From assembly GCA_002392705.1 (NCBI GenBank), contig DGHP01000107.1, positions 1-15,702 on the forward strand: a stretch of DNA of 15,702 bases, written 5' to 3'. A program made the translations under genes and the position numbers. This document shows positions 14,258 through 15,702 of the stretch, piece by piece; position 1 is the stretch's first letter, and the number at the start of each line of letters is the position of its first letter. The stretch is from Lachnospiraceae bacterium UBA3845 (GTDB lineage: Bacteria; Bacillota; Clostridia; Lachnospirales; Lachnospiraceae). Under the pieces are notes generated by a model. That model was not told the DNA's origin and did not search any database. It saw only the letters and a list, made by a program, of their open reading frames with translations.

Positions 14258-15568
14258 ATGAGCTGCACAGCTGGAAAGAGAATCAGGAAAGTCACACAGA
14301 TGGCAGGACTGGTGTTATTTACGGCCTTTATGCTTTCACCTTTTTCGGCCGGCGCGGCGCAGGCAGAGGCGGAGAGCAGCCTGACTTCGCTCAGGCAGTC
14401 GACGCAGGAGGCAGGAGATCTGCTGGCAGTCGCCTATCTGGGCTTTGGTACGGACTTTGCCTCCTATATGGCCGGGTCGGATACTTATGGCAGCTACCTG
14501 AAAGAGTATGCTTTTCTGGCCGATATCCCGAAGGAGAGATGGCTGGATGCGGGCGGTTATGAGATCTACGCGGTTGTTCCCGCGGACAGTTCCTATACAG
14601 TGAGTTTATACAGCTTCAGCGTGGATGAGACGAATGATTACCGCGGCGCGGTCGGGGAACGCCTCTGGCGGGTCGAGGAGGGCAAACCCTTCCTTCTGTG
14701 CTGCAATGTCAGCGACATTATGCCGAATGTGAGTCTTATCCTCGAGGGCGGAAACGGCAACACATTGCTTGAATACGAACCCGGACTGTCTCTGAAAGAC
14801 GGAAGTCTGTGGACAAATCAGAAAAGGATCTATGACTTTACGCTTTCCGGAGAGCCCTCTGACTATGAGGCGGGTTCCGCGGCAGCGGGCGGTGTGGATG
14901 GAAACGGTATTACAGTAGCTCCGGGAACGGGAGGAAGCCCCGCTGCTTCCGAAAATCCCGCGGTTTCGGGCGGCCGTGAAGTGTACGCTGATCTCATATC
15001 CAAGTATACAGAGGCCATGAACTCCGTACTTTCAGGTGATGGTTTTGACCTGCTGGAAGCTCTGGGATCGGAAAATTATGAGCCCCTGTACGGCGGGGAA
15101 GCGGTGGGATATCTGTTCAGGGATCTGGACGGGAACGGCCAGGAAGAATTGATTTTTATCCGCCAGTATGACTTCTCTCTGGACAGTTACGTACAGGATG
15201 TATATACATACGCAGGCGGGGAGACCAGGCACCTTGTCAGCGGATGGGTGAGAAATCGTTTTCTGCTGTGCTCCGACGGAGGCCTCTATCAGCGGGGAAG
15301 CAGCGGCGCAGCGGATTCCTTCTCCGCTGTCTGGAGGATGAATGACGCGGGCGACGAACTGGTCCGCTCCGAGATTGTGCAGTATAAGAACGAGGACCTG
15401 CTCGGAAATATGACGGATGAGCTGCATACTTATTACTGCAGCATGGCGGAAGGCACAAAGAAGGAAATCAGCAGGGAAGAGGCGGACAGCCGTGTGATGA
15501 GCATGGAATCGCACATTCTGATGCCGCGGGAAGGGGATCTGCAGATGATCGTCACGAAGGCAAAGTGA
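14258..15568 (+). CDS. Secreted protein of unknown function with a DxDGNG motif
   Basis: I chose the ATG at 14258 (AGAGGAGGG seven bases upstream) over a TTG at 14207, giving 436 aa. The N-terminus is a Sec signal with basic KRIRK, a hydrophobic core LVLFTAFML and a likely cut near AAQA-EA. An N-terminal domain (about 40-200) is followed by a Gly/Ala/Ser/Pro-rich linker (about 203-240) and a C-terminal domain (about 241-436). The latter contains FRDLDGNGQEELIF (289-294 for DLDGNG), a calcium-loop-like motif common in secreted and lipid-anchored proteins of gut Clostridia. There is no lipobox cysteine and no wall-anchor signal, so release outside the cell is likely. It is a single-gene unit with its own promoter. 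No specific function can be assigned. Confidence 0.8.
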   Translation: MSCTAGKRIRKVTQMAGLVLFTAFMLSPFSAGAAQAEAESSLTSLRQSTQEAGDLLAVAYLGFGTDFASYMAGSDTYGSYLKEYAFLADIPKERWLDAGGYEIYAVVPADSSYTVSLYSFSVDETNDYRGAVGERLWRVEEGKPFLLCCNVSDIMPNVSLILEGGNGNTLLEYEPGLSLKDGSLWTNQKRIYDFTLSGEPSDYEAGSAAAGGVDGNGITVAPGTGGSPAASENPAVSGGREVYADLISKYTEAMNSVLSGDGFDLLEALGSENYEPLYGGEAVGYLFRDLDGNGQEELIFIRQYDFSLDSYVQDVYTYAGGETRHLVSGWVRNRFLLCSDGGLYQRGSSGAADSFSAVWRMNDAGDELVRSEIVQYKNEDLLGNMTDELHTYYCSMAEGTKKEISREEADSRVMSMESHILMPREGDLQMIVTKAK

Positions 15569-15594
15569 GGGATCATCCGGGATGACTCTGTCGA

Positions 15595-15667
15595 GTGCCC
15601 GTAGTGCGGGCACAGATATCCGGAATGCCTTAGCTTCAGTGACGGAGTGCGGGTACGGATATCCGGA
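15595..15667. repeat. Hairpin and 22-bp direct repeat after the last gene
   Basis: GTGCCCG-TAGTG-CGGGCAC (15595-15613) forms a 7-bp hairpin without a T-run. AGTGCGGGCACAGATATCCG (copy 15603-15624) recurs with two changes at 15646-15667. No gene is visible from 15569 to the window end; these repeats are all I see there. Confidence 0.7.
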
Positions 15668-15702
15668 GCAGTCACAAAGGCGGAACGACGCCGCAGAATA
15701 GC

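Overview
This 15.7 kb window looks like chromosomal DNA from an anaerobic Clostridia bacterium, most likely a Lachnospiraceae-type gut organism. That placement is inference from gene content: [FeFe]-hydrogenase maturation genes, a CstA peptide/pyruvate transporter, a ROK regulator beside a polyol dehydrogenase, and typical Firmicute signals (AGGAGG-type ribosome sites, TTGnnn-17-TATAnT promoters, GC hairpins with T-runs). No rRNA, tRNA, CRISPR array, complete insertion sequence or phage gene was seen.

Layout. Left end, + strand: the 3' end of cstA and its terminator, an unrecognised two-TM membrane protein, a remnant of a DUF1295-type membrane protein (about 40 codons), and a GH36/raffinose-synthase-like gene that has lost its N-terminal domain, closed by a very strong terminator at 4063. 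Middle, - strand, read from right to left: an ACT-like hydrogenase-system regulator (TM1266 type), hydE and hydF, all overlapping. These are followed, after a 38-bp tandem duplication that begins in the end of hydF, by an ABC importer made of a fused permease-ATPase and an NMT1/SsuA-like binding protein. hydG is not in the window. The hyd operon starts at a good promoter near 9941 and has a leader of about 255 nt with a large nested stem-loop and an intrinsic terminator placed just before the first ribosome site. This arrangement suggests transcription attenuation.

Right half, + strand: a divergent promoter and a structured 64-nt leader precede a MATE efflux gene. That gene is broken after about seven codons: roughly the first 40% of the protein is replaced by the 3' end of a PIN-domain gene in the opposite orientation. 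Next come a 96-aa Nif11-like small protein, a ROK-family repressor with a perfect -10 promoter and a 14-bp palindrome downstream of the start site, a zinc sorbitol/xylitol-type dehydrogenase with a 13-bp terminator, and a secreted protein of unknown function with a DxDGNG motif.

The most notable items are the hyd leader RNA, the linkage of hydE-hydF to a fused NMT1-type transporter, the candidate MATE leader RNA (possibly a guanidine-IV/mepA-type element), and two separate sites of gene decay with sharp junctions (2172-2352 and 10160-10386).
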